A stretch of DNA of 7,405 nucleotides from DAOMOD01 sp964526035 (GTDB lineage Bacteria > Pseudomonadota > Gammaproteobacteria > Xanthomonadales > BPKI01), in assembly GCA_964526035.1 (NCBI GenBank), contig CAZGKE010000163.1, positions 1-7,405 of the forward strand, given 5' to 3'. The notes under the pieces are model-generated. The model was not told the DNA's origin and ran no database searches. It worked only from the letters and a program-made list of their open reading frames with translations. Position numbers and translations under genes: made by a program. Below are positions 6,160-7,405 of this stretch, piece by piece. Position 1 is the stretch's first letter. The number at the start of each line of letters is the position of its first letter.

Positions 6160-7405
6160 TTGAGTGAGCTCATCCTCTGGCTCGACCAGCTGCGCATGAC
6201 CGACCTGCCCCAGGTGGGGGGCAAGAATGCCTCGCTGGGCGAAATGATAGGCAACCTGGCCGGCGCCGGCGTATCGGTGCCCGGTGGCTTCGCCACCACT
6301 GCGGACGCGTTCCGCGAGTTCATTGCCGGCAACCGCCTTACTGATCGCATCAGCGAGCGGCTGGCCAACCTCGATGTCGATGACGTCAACGCGCTCACCG
6401 CGGCCGGCAAGGAGATCCGTGGCTGGGTGGTCGACGCACCCCTGCATCCGGCGCTGGAGAAGGCCATCCGCGACGGATACGCGAAAATGTGCGCCGATGC
6501 CGGTACCGAAGTGGCGGTCGCCGTGCGCTCGTCCGCGACCGCCGAGGACCTCCCCGACGCCTCCTTCGCCGGTCAGCAGGAAACCTTCCTCAACGTGCGC
6601 GGTGCCGATGAAGTGCTGCACCGTCTCAAGGAGGTGTACGCATCGCTGTACAACGACCGCGCCATCTCCTATCGCGTGCACCAGGGCTTCGCCCACGACG
6701 GCGTCGCGCTGTCGGCCGGCGTCCAGCAGATGGTGCGCTCGGACATCGGTGCGTCGGGCGTGCTGTTCACCCTGGATACCGAGTCGGGATTCCGCGACGT
6801 GGTGTTCATCACGGCAAGCTGGGGCCTGGGCGAGATGGTGGTACAGGGCGCGGTCAACCCCGACGAATTCTATGTGCACAAGCCCACGCTGCGCGCCGGC
6901 CGTCCGGCGGTGCTCAGGCGCCAGCGTGGCTCCAAGGAAGCGCGCATGGTGTACGACCCTTCCGGCGAGAGCGGCCGTCGCGTCCTGACCGAGGACGTCC
7001 CGCTGGAGCTGCAGCGCCGCTTCTGTCTCAGCGACGAGGACGTGATGGCGCTCGCCACTCAGGCCTTGACCATCGAGGAACATTACGGCCGGCCGATGGA
7101 TATCGAGTGGGGCAAGGATGGCGAGACCGGCAGGCTCTACATCCTGCAGGCGCGCCCGGAGACCGTGAAATCGCGCGACCAGACCACCACGCTGGAACGC
7201 TTCCAGCTGAAGGAACGCGGCCCCGTGCTGGCCGAAGGCCGCGCCATCGGCCAAAAGATCGGCCAGGGCGCCGCCCGCGTGCTGAAATCCATCGCCGAGA
7301 TGGACCGCGTGCAGGCCGGAGACGTGCTGGTCACCGACATGACCGACCCTGATTGGGAGCCGATCATGAAGCGCGCCGCCGCGATTGTGACCAATCGCGG
7401 TGGTC
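6160..7405 (+). CDS. ppsA: Phosphoenolpyruvate synthase (pyruvate, water dikinase), N-terminal 415 residues
   Basis: PEP synthase converts pyruvate, ATP and water to PEP, AMP and phosphate in the cytoplasm and starts gluconeogenesis from three-carbon substrates. The visible part is the ATP-binding (PPDK_N) domain: VGGKNASLGEM (19-29), VRSSATAEDLPDASFAGQ (122-139), FTLDTESGFRDVV (203-215), HYGRPMDIEWG (308-318) and LQARPET (329-335). The phosphohistidine domain begins near residue 385 with AGDVLVTDMTDPDWEP (386-401). The window stops after TNRGG, just before the usual R-T-C-H block with the catalytic His, so about half of a protein of about 790 residues is seen. TTG at 6160 is chosen because GGAG (6147-6150) precedes it by 9 bases and the N-terminus matches family members; the first in-frame ATG (residue 13) would cut conserved sequence. 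It is divergent from its regulator ppsR. Confidence 0.95.
   Translation, partial: MSELILWLDQLRMTDLPQVGGKNASLGEMIGNLAGAGVSVPGGFATTADAFREFIAGNRLTDRISERLANLDVDDVNALTAAGKEIRGWVVDAPLHPALEKAIRDGYAKMCADAGTEVAVAVRSSATAEDLPDASFAGQQETFLNVRGADEVLHRLKEVYASLYNDRAISYRVHQGFAHDGVALSAGVQQMVRSDIGASGVLFTLDTESGFRDVVFITASWGLGEMVVQGAVNPDEFYVHKPTLRAGRPAVLRRQRGSKEARMVYDPSGESGRRVLTEDVPLELQRRFCLSDEDVMALATQALTIEEHYGRPMDIEWGKDGETGRLYILQARPETVKSRDQTTTLERFQLKERGPVLAEGRAIGQKIGQGAARVLKSIAEMDRVQAGDVLVTDMTDPDWEPIMKRAAAIVTNRGG

Noticed and set aside
5184..6167. 327-codon open frame on the + strand
   Set aside because: It is antisense to almost all of ppsR and crosses the ppsA promoter region and start.
6045..6467. Longer open frame for PpsR, starting at 6467
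   Set aside because: The extra 141 residues are antisense to ppsA and do not resemble the family; the conserved N-terminus begins at 6044 with its own GGGAG.
5830..7254. 474-codon open frame on the - strand
   Set aside because: It lies opposite ppsA and overlaps ppsR; its sequence shows no family features and its composition is that of an antisense shadow.

Overview
The window is GC-rich, densely coding bacterial DNA. It is best explained as a gammaproteobacterium of the Xanthomonadales/Lysobacterales type. The pointers are a DUF1249 (YqiB-like) protein, a PpsR/PpsA divergent pair whose sequences closely resemble what I recall from xanthomonads, an Ala(GGC)-Glu(TTC) tRNA pair, and a large secreted BNR-propeller lipoprotein ending in two WG/GHG-type repeats. 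The placement is recalled family knowledge, not a database search.

Layout. Bases 1-57 are the 3' end of tmRNA (ssrA, + strand), followed by a strong intrinsic terminator (63-92). A + strand gene (205-807) encodes a compact methyltransferase that carries every diagnostic motif of the HEN1 RNA 3'-terminal ribose 2'-O-methyltransferases, without the extra domain or the Pnkp partner known from bacterial RNA-repair operons. Convergent to it, 36 bp away, is a 1115-codon - strand gene (844-4191) for a predicted lipoprotein with Asp-box beta-propeller repeats and two C-terminal repeats of about 115 residues. Next on the - strand is a tRNA operon, Ala-GGC then Glu-TTC (4532 down to 4333), with a near-consensus promoter and a GC-rich discriminator. 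Behind it lies the DUF1249 gene (4583-5086, - strand), possibly read from a leaderless transcript.

The right end is the gluconeogenic switch. ppsR (5229-6044, - strand) encodes the bifunctional kinase/pyrophosphorylase that controls PEP synthase. ppsA (6160 onward, + strand, TTG start, cut by the window end) encodes PEP synthase itself. They diverge from a 115-bp spacer in which one symmetric -10 element can serve both strands, with a 14-bp imperfect palindrome just downstream on the ppsA side.

Most of the window is housekeeping. The best candidate for something little described is the stand-alone HEN1-type methyltransferase beside tmRNA: its catalytic and metal-binding residues are intact, no RNA-repair partner is present, and its RNA substrate cannot be read from the sequence.
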